DNA of 64,000 bases from a virus: IMG/VR virus record IMGVR_UViG_3300034102_001739, positions 1 through 64,000 of that record. One strand, written 5' to 3'. The notes under the pieces were generated by a model that made no database searches, was not told where the DNA came from, and was given only the letters and a program-made list of their open reading frames with translations. Every line of letters begins with the position of its first letter. The first letter of the stretch is position 1. Below, piece after piece: positions 26,019 to 34,668 of the stretch. Position numbers and translations under genes: made by a program.

Positions 26019-26450
26019 TTAACCTCCTTTTAAATCGTCCTTTACAAATAATTGAACACCTATACAGCTATTGTATAGAGGTTCTAGGTATTCTATTTTC
26101 TGTATGACCTGTATTTTCCCTGCGAAATGTACTTTGGTCTTGTCCCAATCTAATACCTCTACGCCTAGTTTTTGTTTTAGACTTATTGGGGATAGGTAAA
26201 CTACACCGTTCACTTCCTTTGGAAGACCATACTTTTCTCTAACCCTTATAGGAATTTCTCTTTCGTATAGGGCTGGAAAATTGTACAACTTTGTTTCTCT
26301 TGGTCTTTCCCCGACAAATTCAGCCATAAAAGAACTTGGAACAGTTCCGTCTATACTGACTATCTCTAAGGATACCTCAAAAGGAACGCTAAGGAGTTTT
26401 CGATAGAATACCTCTTGATAATGGCGAAAGCGTGAATGGGTAAGAATCAT
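26019..26450 (-). CDS. Putative neck protein
   Basis: This 143-residue protein is beta-rich (EVSLEIVSIDG, REIPIRVREKYG, KVHFAGKIQVIQKIEY). It overlaps the upstream head-completion gene by 62 nt. The position between capsid-proximal and tail-completion genes points to a neck or head-tail connector. It is not matched to a specific family. Confidence 0.5.
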   Translation of the reverse strand: MILTHSRFRHYQEVFYRKLLSVPFEVSLEIVSIDGTVPSSFMAEFVGERPRETKLYNFPALYEREIPIRVREKYGLPKEVNGVVYLSPISLKQKLGVEVLDWDKTKVHFAGKIQVIQKIEYLEPLYNSCIGVQLFVKDDLKGG

Positions 26451-27330
26451 AATAACTTCTAAAATCTAAATCTCTGACTAACTCTACACTGCCCATGAAC
26501 ACATTATTCTTCCTCAACGAATAATCACCGAAATTTTCCTCTAGTAAACCTCTTAAATACATAAGAAGTTTATACCAAAATGAATATCTGTCTCCCCATG
26601 TGTTGTCTGAACCTACTCGATTGAAATCTTCTTGGAAATATCCCTCCGTTGGATTTTCTGAAATTGAAAAAACCGAACCTATTTGAACGGACGTAACTTC
26701 TGGACCCATTACAATACCTGAACCCATATAATCTGAACCGTCTGTGTAGGATTGACTAATTGCTCCTGCTGCATTCTCGTATAACCGTCTTTTATCTACT
26801 AACTGATAAGCAACCCAAATAGCCAAATGTTTTTCTGAGGGTCTTTTTAATTTCCCCACTATTGAATCTGTAACCTCTACGTCATTAAGTTGTAGTACCC
26901 TACAATAATACCAACTAATTGTTTCTAGTATCTCCTCGTCAGAGAAGAAAAATCTGCGATAAGCTGTAAATGGTGTATCAAGGGGTTTGTCTGCCTTTAT
27001 TAATGCGCTGGTAGGTTCTGTACCTCTAAAGTATGGAGTGTATGCTACTACGATATTGTCTTCTATTAGTGCGTCCATTAGTTCTTCGAGCGTTTTCACG
27101 TCCTTGAACAAATACTTTTTTGTGAGCAATGGTTCTGTTGTACTCTTTACTTCTAGGTATCCATAATCATCATCTACTGGTGGATCAGGAATTTCTTTTT
27201 TTGGAGGTGTTACAGAAACAGTGAATCCCGCTTTCTCCTTTATTGAAAAAGCGGGAATTATAAAGCGGTCGAAAGTCAACTCTCTAACCGCTGTTATAAT
27301 CTCTGATACTGTTACTGGACTTTGAGCCAT
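26389..27330 (-). CDS. Putative head completion / connector protein
   Basis: This 313-residue protein follows the major capsid and a small head gene. The central half is helical with aromatic clusters (EILETISWYYCRVLQL, IWVAYQLVDKRRLYENAAG). An internal stretch is Gly/Ser-rich. These features are like large head completion or adaptor proteins, but I cannot name a family. Its start follows the upstream stop by two bases. Confidence 0.5.
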   Translation of the reverse strand: MAQSPVTVSEIITAVRELTFDRFIIPAFSIKEKAGFTVSVTPPKKEIPDPPVDDDYGYLEVKSTTEPLLTKKYLFKDVKTLEELMDALIEDNIVVAYTPYFRGTEPTSALIKADKPLDTPFTAYRRFFFSDEEILETISWYYCRVLQLNDVEVTDSIVGKLKRPSEKHLAIWVAYQLVDKRRLYENAAGAISQSYTDGSDYMGSGIVMGPEVTSVQIGSVFSISENPTEGYFQEDFNRVGSDNTWGDRYSFWYKLLMYLRGLLEENFGDYSLRKNNVFMGSVELVRDLDFRSYYDSYPFTLSPLSRGILSKTP

Positions 27331-27332
27331 TA

Positions 27333-27632
27333 TTACAATTTTATAACTTTTCCACTATTTGCAAGTACACAAGCTACTGACTCAGGTATTGACACTTCGA
27401 TGCCTTTCTTTAGGTCATAGTTAACGCCTCCAATGTTGCTGGAAACTTCTGTTACGACCTTAACTTTTACTTTTTTCACCTCAGTGGCTACTGATGCCTC
27501 CTTAACGATAGCTGCCTTTTTTGCTTTAGGACCTACTGGTGTTGCCTCCACTGGAGCTACCTCTACGGAATTTTCTTTAACTTCTGGAGCAGGATTTACT
27601 TCTGCATCTACGATTTTTTCTGCGTCTGACAT
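27333..27632 (-). CDS. Small head-associated protein with low-complexity N-terminus
   Basis: This 99-residue protein has an N-terminal 65 residues rich in Ala, Glu, Lys, Pro and Val, followed by a compact C-terminal module (NIGGVNYDLKKGIEVSIPES) ending in ANSGKVIKL. Such a module directly after the capsid gene could be a decoration or capsid-cementing protein. The capsid terminator lies just before this gene, so its level is probably lower than that of the capsid protein. Confidence 0.55.
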   Translation of the reverse strand: MSDAEKIVDAEVNPAPEVKENSVEVAPVEATPVGPKAKKAAIVKEASVATEVKKVKVKVVTEVSSNIGGVNYDLKKGIEVSIPESVACVLANSGKVIKL

Positions 27633-27655
27633 ATCTTTAAATTGTATTAAGTTAT

Positions 27656-27695
27656 TATAAAAAGGCTAAAGCCTGACTTACGCAGTCAAGGCTTT
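27656..27695 (-). terminator. Hairpin terminator spanning the capsid gene stop codon
   Basis: The minus strand has AAAGCCTTGACT paired with AGTCAGGCTTT (one bulged base) around loop GCGTA. The capsid TAA stop lies in the loop region. A second small hairpin (AGGCTTTAGCCT) and five T follow. It would end or weaken transcription after the capsid gene. Confidence 0.7.
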
Positions 27696-28661
27696 AACGA
27701 TATTTTTTTCTTCTATGATACCTGTTCCCCAAATACCATACCATCCTAACGTGTGTTTACGTCCCAACTCTACTACACCGTCATCACGCAATTCTACGTC
27801 TAGGGCTACACCCCATGCGTAAGCATTTTCGCCAAAGAATACTGCCTCATAACCGTTGGTCGCTGAATGGCCTGCACCGTATTGAGTAGTGATTTGACCT
27901 GCTGTTAATTTAGGCATTTGTGTAGATTCGATGAAAATACATCCCTCATACATACCTACTTCACCGATATACAATTGGCGACGACCCATGTAGGTGTTAG
28001 CGTTAATCCACGCTGAATCATCACGTAATTGGCGCAATTGGTGTGGGTGAGCGATACATACATAATAGTCACCGTTAACTCTAGGGGCATTGTTGGTAGC
28101 TAGTACTTCAATAGCATCCTTTACAGTTTTTGTATTGAATACGCTAGTATCATCGAACCCGGTGATTACAGTTTCTCCATTACCGAAAACTACATTAGTA
28201 GTACCCAATACTGTATCTCTAAATTGTTTGTCCAAAGTAGTAGCCATGTTATTAGCCAATAGTTTAGAAGCATCACCTAGAACATCCAATAGAGAGGTAC
28301 GCAATAGGTACTCTGTTACTTGGATTGAGTTAGCTTGCTCTTTAACTGCTACGATTACTTCTGAAGTTGTCATACCCTCTGGGGTTAGAACATCGTCTTC
28401 ATCCAATGATCCACCACCTGTTAAGTTACCGTACTTAACGAATACGATTGACTTACCACGTACCGCTTGTAAATCTCTTTTTACTTTAGCGAATTGTAAG
28501 AAACGTAGTCTAGGCTGTGCTTGGAAAAGAACTTCCCGTGAATAAAAATCACGTACTGCTTGTGGGATAGCTGTGTATCCGCCTGCGTTAGCTACTGCTG
28601 ATGTAGTTTCTCCGAAAGAGAAAGCCATAAACAAAGCTGATAAAATTGATAGAATCAACAT
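27678..28661 (-). CDS. Major capsid protein, N4-gp56 family type
   Basis: This HK97-fold capsid protein (327 residues from the first ATG) carries the family phrases TSEVIVAVKEQANSIQVTEY near residue 105, LLANNMATTLDKQFRDTVL near 140, and YYVCIAHPHQLRQLRDD near 205. The length fits the N4-gp56 group. A second ATG at 28628 (MAFSFGETTS) gives a more typical capsid start, because the first 11 residues are an odd hydrophobic stretch. I think 28628 is as likely as 28661. The gene is preceded by the scaffold gene and followed by a hairpin terminator. Confidence 0.9.
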   Translation of the reverse strand: MLILSILSALFMAFSFGETTSAVANAGGYTAIPQAVRDFYSREVLFQAQPRLRFLQFAKVKRDLQAVRGKSIVFVKYGNLTGGGSLDEDDVLTPEGMTTSEVIVAVKEQANSIQVTEYLLRTSLLDVLGDASKLLANNMATTLDKQFRDTVLGTTNVVFGNGETVITGFDDTSVFNTKTVKDAIEVLATNNAPRVNGDYYVCIAHPHQLRQLRDDSAWINANTYMGRRQLYIGEVGMYEGCIFIESTQMPKLTAGQITTQYGAGHSATNGYEAVFFGENAYAWGVALDVELRDDGVVELGRKHTLGWYGIWGTGIIEEKNIVKALTA

Positions 28662-28682
28662 AAATTTTTAGGTTTTTGATTG

Positions 28683-29381
28683 TTATTTAAACATACTATT
28701 TAAGTCTGCCAATAGAGCTTCTCTTCGATTAGAGAACTCTTCCATTGACATACCTTTTGTGTTTGGTGTTGTCACCTCTGAAGCTGGTATCTTTGGTACC
28801 GCAGGAATAACTGGAACATTCCTAGTGATTTCTTCTTGCTCCGCCAATTGTTTTTTAATTAGTGGGTCTTCTACCTTACCTGTTGGGTTGGTAGAGTTTG
28901 CTGATGGGTATTGAGCCCGCAAACGAATACTTTCGGCTAGAGTTTGGTCTAACTCTTCCTTAGAATTACCTTTTACCAAATCTGGAATACACGCTCCCAA
29001 ATTGTTGTTTATAATTTTCTCCCTATACGCTGTCAATTCGTCTTGGATACTTTTACTAGTAGCCGCTGCTACTGGTGCAACCATATCTCTGAGTTCTTTA
29101 ATAGCCGGAGATAACTCTTGGACAATTTCCGATTTTAATTTCGAGATTGCTTCCGTATCCAAAGGGGCTGAAGATGGAAGCTGAACTGAACTTAATTCTG
29201 AAATTTGACCTTTTAGTTTCTCGAATTGAGAATACAATTTGTTCTTCTCAACTTTGGAAACGGCTTGAATGAAAGATAATAGTTCTGGAGTATCCTTTAC
29301 GGTAAATACTTGCCCGTTTAGAGTAATTGACTCAGGGATTCCTACTACGTTCTGTGCTACTGTGGTTTGTTCTACTAACAT
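28683..29381 (-). CDS. Capsid scaffold protein
   Basis: This 232-residue, largely helical and acidic protein lies directly upstream of the capsid gene, the standard place for a scaffold. The middle has coiled-coil character (EKNKLYSQFEKLKGQISEL), and the C-terminus ends in a short helix (MSMEEFSNRREALLADL), which in scaffolds binds capsid subunits. No protease domain is visible, so a separate protease, if any, lies elsewhere. Confidence 0.75.
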   Translation of the reverse strand: MLVEQTTVAQNVVGIPESITLNGQVFTVKDTPELLSFIQAVSKVEKNKLYSQFEKLKGQISELSSVQLPSSAPLDTEAISKLKSEIVQELSPAIKELRDMVAPVAAATSKSIQDELTAYREKIINNNLGACIPDLVKGNSKEELDQTLAESIRLRAQYPSANSTNPTGKVEDPLIKKQLAEQEEITRNVPVIPAVPKIPASEVTTPNTKGMSMEEFSNRREALLADLNSMFK

Positions 29382-29413
29382 TTTCTTCGATTTTTTAGTT
29401 ATAAACTTTTTTC

Positions 29414-29596
29414 TTACTTAATAAGATTGCCTACAATAGTTGCGTTGTCCGCTCCTTTGATTGTGGCTTGTGTCATTTGCTCTCTCGATACTAGAGCTTT
29501 GTCAGGTGTTCCGGGATTAACGAAACCTGCGCCTACTTTGATTGCCTTGTCTTGGGCCACATCATGTAGAGCTTCTGGATTTTGATTAGTGTCCAT
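29414..29596 (-). CDS. Small hypothetical protein, first gene of the capsid transcript
   Basis: This 60-residue protein is not recognised. It has neither membrane segments nor cysteines and reads as a flexible N-terminus followed by a short helix. It is the first gene behind the strong promoter at 29650-29681 and precedes the scaffold gene by 32 nt, so it is likely to be abundant late in infection. Confidence 0.55.
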   Translation of the reverse strand: MDTNQNPEALHDVAQDKAIKVGAGFVNPGTPDKALVSREQMTQATIKGADNATIVGNLIK

Positions 29597-29649
29597 AAAT
29601 CTGGTGTTAAAAATTAGTGATTAAAAAATTTATTGTTTTATACAGAGTC

Positions 29650-29681
29650 CAAAAGTACTCTATACTATCTTATTTTCCAAA
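29650..29681 (-). promoter_or_regulatory. Late promoter for scaffold and capsid genes
   Basis: The minus strand has TTG, exactly 20 bp, then TACTTTTG, a perfect TAnnTTTG box. Transcription would begin near 29643, about 47 nt before the small gene at 29414-29596. The whole gap 29597-29700 between portal and that gene is otherwise featureless. Confidence 0.85.
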
Positions 29682-29700
29682 TTTTTGAGTTACTTTTTTA

Positions 29701-31206
29701 TTATGGTGCCGGATTCTCCCCTGCCATACTATTAGCTATGTCGTTTACTTGTACCTGTAATATTGCCTGATTGATAGTCTCTGCGTCAATTTCTTTCAGT
29801 AAATCTGGGATATTTTCTTTCCCTAACCTAGCCATAATTTCTCTCCTAGAGACAATTTTCAGATTATTCTCCATAGTGGCTCTATTTAGTTCCTCCGTTT
29901 TATCTTTAGGGAATCCAAAACTAAATGTAGGTACGATTCTCATTTCCGAAATAAACTCTTCGTTCAATTTCTTTAGTTTTACTAATCTAGTGTTTTTAGA
30001 ATCTACTTTTTCTAGTATTTTTAGAATCATGGTATTGATTTTGGCTATCCCCTCACCATAAGTTACCGCCTTTAAATTTGCCTGTTGGATAAGTGGTTGG
30101 TAAGTAATCTGTAACGCCGCCGCTGATGTATTACTAATAGCCTGAATTTTCCCCAATGCGTTTTCCGGAACATCTGAAAGTTCGTGCATACTAGTTTTCA
30201 AATCCTTTAGAAAATTTACGGTGGAGGATAAATCTGCATCCAACCCTAGATTAAATACGTTAGCCTCAGCAGGGAGACCTGACCATATTTGACCCAAACC
30301 TCTTTTTAGAGATTTTGCGGAAGCTCCAGTAATTACGGTTGTAGGTGTGGCGTGATAGTCTATGATTGCCTTAACCTGTTGGGTAATCTCGTTATAGACT
30401 TTGTTTATCTTCAGAATATCATTTGCATCAGATTTTCCGTAAAAACTAGCCGAATTAGGTTTGTTCTTTATGTGAACCACTGGAATAAATCCGTACTCGT
30501 TTTTGTTCTTTACTTGCACATACTTTGAAGTTGAACCCTCGTCCAAATTTGCATCCTTTTGATACCATGTTTCTATGGATTCGTTTGTAAATTTGGTTAC
30601 AAATAATTTGTACGGCTGTTTAGTAGTAGGGGTTATTGCCTGTCTAACTAAGAAAGATTCCATATCATTGTAGTCCCCATTTTTAAACTGTGGAAAACAT
30701 TGCCTACTATCGTAAACATTTATCTTACAGAATTTCTCCTCTGCCCTATCTTTCCAGTCTATCCCTACCCATGCGTCTCCTGTAACACCTCCCATTTGTA
30801 ATAACTCATAAGACACCTCCATCTTGTTAGATTTATTCCAATGGTACATAATTAACTCCTCCGCCAATTTTTCCACTTCACTTTCCACTTGGGAACTGTA
30901 ATAGCTGGTTACTTTAAACGTAAAAGCCTCGCTACCCAATAAGAACATATTAACCTTATCTATAAAGGCTCTGATGTAATTAAAGGCTAACATGCCATCA
31001 TTGAAATCCTTATAGTGGAGACCGTCATAGAATTTCCAAAATAGATAGTACCTAGTTATCCTATCCAGTTCCCACTGGTTATCCTGTACTATATTTGTAA
31101 GAACAAATGACCTTAGTACATTTGTTGATTCTGAAAGTGGTCTGCTGTCTGGAGACCAATGTTCTGATCCGGGGTATCCCCCGTAACCTCCTAGTGTATT
31201 ATCCAT
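29701..31206 (-). CDS. Portal protein
   Basis: This 501-residue protein follows the large terminase by 9 nt and has the layout of SPP1-like portals. The N-terminal helical part includes YYLFWKFYDGLHYKDF. The wing and stem region includes IVHIKN-like strands (IPVVHIKNKPNSASFYGKSD), and the C-terminal helical crown includes ISNTSAAALQITYQPLIQQ. The phrase FYGKSDANDILKINKVYNEI is typical of SPP1/phi29-type dodecameric portals. It is the channel for DNA entry and exit. Confidence 0.88.
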   Translation of the reverse strand: MDNTLGGYGGYPGSEHWSPDSRPLSESTNVLRSFVLTNIVQDNQWELDRITRYYLFWKFYDGLHYKDFNDGMLAFNYIRAFIDKVNMFLLGSEAFTFKVTSYYSSQVESEVEKLAEELIMYHWNKSNKMEVSYELLQMGGVTGDAWVGIDWKDRAEEKFCKINVYDSRQCFPQFKNGDYNDMESFLVRQAITPTTKQPYKLFVTKFTNESIETWYQKDANLDEGSTSKYVQVKNKNEYGFIPVVHIKNKPNSASFYGKSDANDILKINKVYNEITQQVKAIIDYHATPTTVITGASAKSLKRGLGQIWSGLPAEANVFNLGLDADLSSTVNFLKDLKTSMHELSDVPENALGKIQAISNTSAAALQITYQPLIQQANLKAVTYGEGIAKINTMILKILEKVDSKNTRLVKLKKLNEEFISEMRIVPTFSFGFPKDKTEELNRATMENNLKIVSRREIMARLGKENIPDLLKEIDAETINQAILQVQVNDIANSMAGENPAP

Positions 31207-31215
31207 GCTTTTTTA

Positions 31216-32865
31216 TTAATATGAGTTTCTTTTAGACATACTTACCGCTGATTGTATTCCCTCGTATAACGGATTTTCCAATACTTCTATTTCGTACCCG
31301 GTTTCTTGTTCTTGATTAGCTGCTAAACAACAAAGGGCTAAACTATCCACGTAGTCATCAAAATGTCCCTCCATCTTATGACAAACTAAATAAGGTCCAT
31401 TGAAATACTTTAAACAGTTTTTCATTTGTTCCTCGAACTTAGTAAATTCTGTTGTACCCCTAACTCTACTACTGGCCGGAATTTTTATCCGCTTACAAGT
31501 AATGTCTGATGTTAGATTATACCACATATCCGACTTACTTTGTGCTGTAAAAGTATAGGGTTCTATGTTTACGTATTCTCCACAAGCATAGATTAACCTA
31601 TCTACAACCGCTTTTCCAACACCTGTATAATCCGCAAAAATGGTGGAAACATTGTATTGGGCTATTGCGTCTAGTATCGCATGATGTTGAGTCTCGTAGT
31701 CCAACTCCCCCAAATCTATCCACGTTAGTATCTCCTTAAAAGGTTTATCGAATACGTCCTCTCCTTTGTAAACTCTCGCTATGGTTAAGATAGTACTCGC
31801 AGGACTTTTCGCAATATCCAATCCGGCAACGACATAATCCGAATCTTTCGCCATTTGAAATCCTTTTGAACGATTAAGCAGATTGTTGAACTCTGTATCT
31901 GTAATGAGCATACCACTCTCCAAGTCCCAAGTGAGGGCGTACGCCAATTTAAACGCCTGTGAGTCTTCTCCCCATCTTTCTCTTTTCCTAAGGACATCCG
32001 ATTCGTAGTTTAGGTGAAACCTATTGCCATCCCTGTTGTAGGCTTCCCTACGAGCTCTTATGATATGTTTGTACTCGTATTCAAAATGATTACGTATTCT
32101 TTCATCCGAATTTTTTCTATCTATTGACCTGTTACGTTGAATTTCATCCCAAAAGTGATTTTTTACAGTACCCGTAGTACCTACTTTAAGCATAGTTCCA
32201 GCCGTAGCTGATAACATAGGTTCTATGGATTTGGTTACGATAAAATCGTCCACATCCTGTGCCTCTTCCACTATTACTAAGTCGTATGTCTTAGATTCTA
32301 TTTTAGACTGCTTACTCGCTACCTGTCCTGCCAAATATGACCCATTGGTGAGCGATAATTTCGCTGAACTAGTTAGGTACGATTCTATGTCTGGGTCTGA
32401 CATTATTATCTCCGCATTTGCCGAATTTAACCTAGTCATAGCCCTCGAATATGTGGTACTAACTTGGTCTGACTGGGGAGCGAATAACCCAATTCTGAAA
32501 CCGCTCTCGAACTGTTTTAATTCCGGAATAACTTTTGATAACGCCGGTAGTATTACAGTTAGAGTATCTATGATAAAAGCCATGGTCTCTGATTTACCTG
32601 ACTGCCTAGATAATAGTACTGTTTTTATATCCCCTCTAAAAGTAATTACCGAATGAATAACCGCATAAGCTATATCCACTTGGTACTGATATAAAGATAA
32701 TCCGGTTAACGCCTTACCGAACTCTACGATTTTTTCACACACAAAATGCTCGTCAAAAGTTACCGACTTACCTACTAGTTCATCGGTACTTATGTCTGAC
32801 ATACTTTCTCCAGTAGCCTTAAAGACTACCCCCTCTTCTAAGGGTTTACTTTTTTTCTTTGCCAT
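31216..32865 (-). CDS. Terminase large subunit
   Basis: This 549-residue packaging motor has Walker A SRQSGKSE near residues 86-93 and Walker B YDLVIVEEAQD near 200. The C-terminal nuclease has acidic sites in VAGLDIAKSP (near 348), FADYTG (near 413) and DDYVDSLALCC (near 520). All motifs look intact. The gene start overlaps the end of queD by 20 nt. No small terminase is recognisable; the genes just upstream (33397-35693) include candidates by position. Confidence 0.93.
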   Translation of the reverse strand: MAKKKSKPLEEGVVFKATGESMSDISTDELVGKSVTFDEHFVCEKIVEFGKALTGLSLYQYQVDIAYAVIHSVITFRGDIKTVLLSRQSGKSETMAFIIDTLTVILPALSKVIPELKQFESGFRIGLFAPQSDQVSTTYSRAMTRLNSANAEIIMSDPDIESYLTSSAKLSLTNGSYLAGQVASKQSKIESKTYDLVIVEEAQDVDDFIVTKSIEPMLSATAGTMLKVGTTGTVKNHFWDEIQRNRSIDRKNSDERIRNHFEYEYKHIIRARREAYNRDGNRFHLNYESDVLRKRERWGEDSQAFKLAYALTWDLESGMLITDTEFNNLLNRSKGFQMAKDSDYVVAGLDIAKSPASTILTIARVYKGEDVFDKPFKEILTWIDLGELDYETQHHAILDAIAQYNVSTIFADYTGVGKAVVDRLIYACGEYVNIEPYTFTAQSKSDMWYNLTSDITCKRIKIPASSRVRGTTEFTKFEEQMKNCLKYFNGPYLVCHKMEGHFDDYVDSLALCCLAANQEQETGYEIEVLENPLYEGIQSAVSMSKRNSY

Positions 32866-33391
32866 CTAGCCTACAATCGTAATTCATTTCACCTTTATAC
32901 TTTCTCCATAGGTCAAGACTTCTAGCGAAATCTTCCGTAGCCTCATATCTGGCTTCCTTACAGTCTACCCAACAATTTGGGGTCTCGAATAACCTTATGT
33001 TTACTAATTTTATTCCGTCTAAGTCCTTACGGAAAAAACGGTTAAAGATATAGAATAACTCTGAAGCTATATTTTCAGCAGAGGGATTATAGTCTCCTTT
33101 ATTGTCGAGACCCATAACCCAAAGTTTCCACTTATTTTCCTCTGTAAGATTAATTAAATCTTTGTCCAGAGGATTAAGCATTACTCCATGGTCTAGGAAC
33201 TCGTCTATAAACTCAAAAGCTACCCTCTTTATTTCTTTAAAGTCTATAGCGTATCCGATTGCTGCTAATTCATCATACTCAAAAGTAGTTTCCACCTCGA
33301 ATCTATGCCCGTGTAGATTGAAACACTTTACTTTCTCATTCATTACTCTGTGAGCTGTGTCGAAAGGATGTCTTCTTGTAATTGTACCCAT
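32846..33391 (-). CDS. queD: 6-carboxy-tetrahydropterin synthase (QueD)
   Basis: This 181-residue enzyme converts dihydroneopterin triphosphate to 6-carboxy-tetrahydropterin, the second step to preQ0. The zinc ligands are His14 (DTAHR) and His27/His29 (LHGHR), the catalytic Cys23 lies just before them, and FLDHGVMLNP and PSAENIA match the PTPS/QueD fold. It lies between a KTSC-domain gene and the terminase, far from queC and queE, but shares the pathway with folE. The 20-nt overlap with terminase suggests coupled expression with packaging. Confidence 0.9.
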   Translation of the reverse strand: MGTITRRHPFDTAHRVMNEKVKCFNLHGHRFEVETTFEYDELAAIGYAIDFKEIKRVAFEFIDEFLDHGVMLNPLDKDLINLTEENKWKLWVMGLDNKGDYNPSAENIASELFYIFNRFFRKDLDGIKLVNIRLFETPNCWVDCKEARYEATEDFARSLDLWRKYKGEMNYDCRLDGKEKK

Positions 33392-33396
33392 GTTCT

Positions 33397-33621
33397 TTAA
33401 GTTTTACGATTAATTGTTTTACGATATTGATACACATCTCTTATGAAATTGTAGAAAAACTCTCCCTTACTTTCCGCCTTTAATAATTTGGTCCAAGTTC
33501 TGTATTCTACATTGGAATATGAGTATAACCACGTTGGTCTATTCACAAAGATTATCTGAAGAACTCTCGTTCTTTTGTTGTAATCAATTTTTAATAAATT
33601 GGATGAACCTACGTGTCTCAT
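33397..33621 (-). CDS. KTSC-domain protein
   Basis: The 74-residue product starts at ATG 33621 (MRHVGSSNLLKIDY). A GTG at 33645 lies inside a terminator hairpin and is unlikely. SSNLLKIDY, LYSYSNVEYRTW and ESKGEFFYNFIRD match the KTSC pattern: short beta sheet, then a helix with the A-x-S-x-G-x-Y/F-F signature. The biochemical role of KTSC is unknown; in other phages it occurs with lysyl-tRNA synthetase or alone. A second KTSC protein is encoded at 42392-42616. Confidence 0.7.
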   Translation of the reverse strand: MRHVGSSNLLKIDYNKRTRVLQIIFVNRPTWLYSYSNVEYRTWTKLLKAESKGEFFYNFIRDVYQYRKTINRKT

Positions 33622-33629
33622 ATAATCAC

Positions 33630-33661
33630 AAAAATAGGGGAACACCTATAAGATGTTCCCC
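33630..33661 (-). terminator. Terminator hairpin overlapping a promoter start region
   Basis: GGGGAACA and TGTTCCCC (8 bp, 9-nt loop) are followed on the minus strand by TATTTTT. It ends transcripts of the gene at 33712-34455. The first arm lies just downstream of the -7 box of the promoter at 33663-33694. RNA starting at that promoter may lack part of the stem and escape termination. Confidence 0.8.
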
Positions 33662-33662
33662 G

Positions 33663-33694
33663 CAAATATAACGCTATTTACTTTAAAAACCAAA
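33663..33694 (-). promoter_or_regulatory. Bacteroidetes-type promoter for the KTSC-queD-terminase run
   Basis: The minus strand has TTG, 20 bp, TATATTTG, a perfect match to the TTG/TAnnTTTG pair. It lies in the gap 33646-33711 just behind the stop of the gene at 33712. Transcription would start near 33656 and give a short leader to the KTSC gene at 33621. Confidence 0.85.
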
Positions 33695-33711
33695 AAGTAT
33701 TATCTGTTTCT

Positions 33712-34455
33712 TTATAAGGCTAATAAGGCCGCAGCTATTGTAGCCCATTTAGAGTATTTCTTTAACAAATCTCTAGTCCGTAGTTTCCTCTTGTTAGCTA
33801 GGTCTGAAACTATCTTATTAGCCGACGCTCTTTGACTCTTAGTAACGAGAGATTTCTCTTTTGATGCCGGTTTCTTTTCCTCTGGAGTTACTACCGTCTG
33901 TTTTGGTTGTTCTGTACTCGCTGTCTTTCCAGTATTCCTTTTTTGCCATTGACCGTTTTTGAATAAGTATCTACCATCCTGTGAAACTGTGCCCTCTTGA
34001 AACGCCGATTTTTTATTTTCCGACTTAGGTTGACTTCCAGTAGTTCCTCCGGGCTTTGGATTTTTATTTACTTTTGGACCTGTACTACCTGTGGTACTTT
34101 TTGCGCTTTGAGAATGTTTGGCCAATAATCCCGATAAAGTTTTTGCGTCTTTAACTGGGGTAGCTTTTACTCCCGATTTTTTAAACGCTTCATGTTCCTT
34201 GCTTCCTTTTAAAAACGCTTTAGGTTTACCATTCTCCATTACATAGATATGATACTTATCTAAGGCTTGCTGTAATTTAGGATCTACTGTCTGAGTTTTA
34301 CTTTTAAATTCTGCTCCTGCTCCAGTTCTACTTTTAATCGCCTCCTTAGCCATGTCATTAGCCGACGTATAAGAAGCTGAATGCTCTTTTACATCGACTA
34401 TTTTACCTGACTTTGTACGTCGTTTACTCGCCTTTATGTTTTTAATTTTCTGCAT
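33712..34455 (-). CDS. Basic Lys/Thr-rich protein with KSGK N-terminus
   Basis: This 247-residue protein has an N-terminal 50 residues (ASKRRTKSGKIVDVKEHSAS, DMAKEAIKSR, GAGAEF) nearly the same as in the gene at 34669-35355. A long low-complexity linker rich in Lys, Thr, Ser and Pro follows, then a short aromatic phrase GRYLFKNGQWQKR and a C-terminal hydrophobic helix (WATIAAALLAL). The composition suggests a virion or DNA-associated protein. The function is unknown. Confidence 0.5.
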   Translation of the reverse strand: MQKIKNIKASKRRTKSGKIVDVKEHSASYTSANDMAKEAIKSRTGAGAEFKSKTQTVDPKLQQALDKYHIYVMENGKPKAFLKGSKEHEAFKKSGVKATPVKDAKTLSGLLAKHSQSAKSTTGSTGPKVNKNPKPGGTTGSQPKSENKKSAFQEGTVSQDGRYLFKNGQWQKRNTGKTASTEQPKQTVVTPEEKKPASKEKSLVTKSQRASANKIVSDLANKRKLRTRDLLKKYSKWATIAAALLAL

Positions 34456-34631
34456 TATCTACCGTTTCTTAATAGCGCTGCTTCGTACTCGGAGATAGTT
34501 CCCTGCTCCGCTTCGTGGTCGTAATTACTAGTAGCCAATTTAGTTTTCGGACGATATTTTTTAACGCCCTTATTAACTAGTACTTTCTTACCCTTTACTG
34601 TACGATAATGTTCACATGCCTTTTTACGCAT
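34455..34631 (-). CDS. Small basic protein, 58 aa
   Basis: ATG at 34631 gives 58 residues ending in TAA, whose last A is the first base of the next ATG (TAATG). The start MRKKACEHYRTVKGKKV is basic and the C-terminus ends in a helix (ISEYEAALLRNGR). The exact coupling to the next gene supports it. The function is unknown. Confidence 0.6.
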   Translation of the reverse strand: MRKKACEHYRTVKGKKVLVNKGVKKYRPKTKLATSNYDHEAEQGTISEYEAALLRNGR

Positions 34632-34668
34632 AGTCTTTTAATTATTTGTAAGTATTTTTTATAAGAGA

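Noticed and set aside
33622-33645. GTG start at 33645 for the KTSC gene
   Set aside because: It lies inside the terminator hairpin, and the ATG at 33621 fits the KTSC alignment better.
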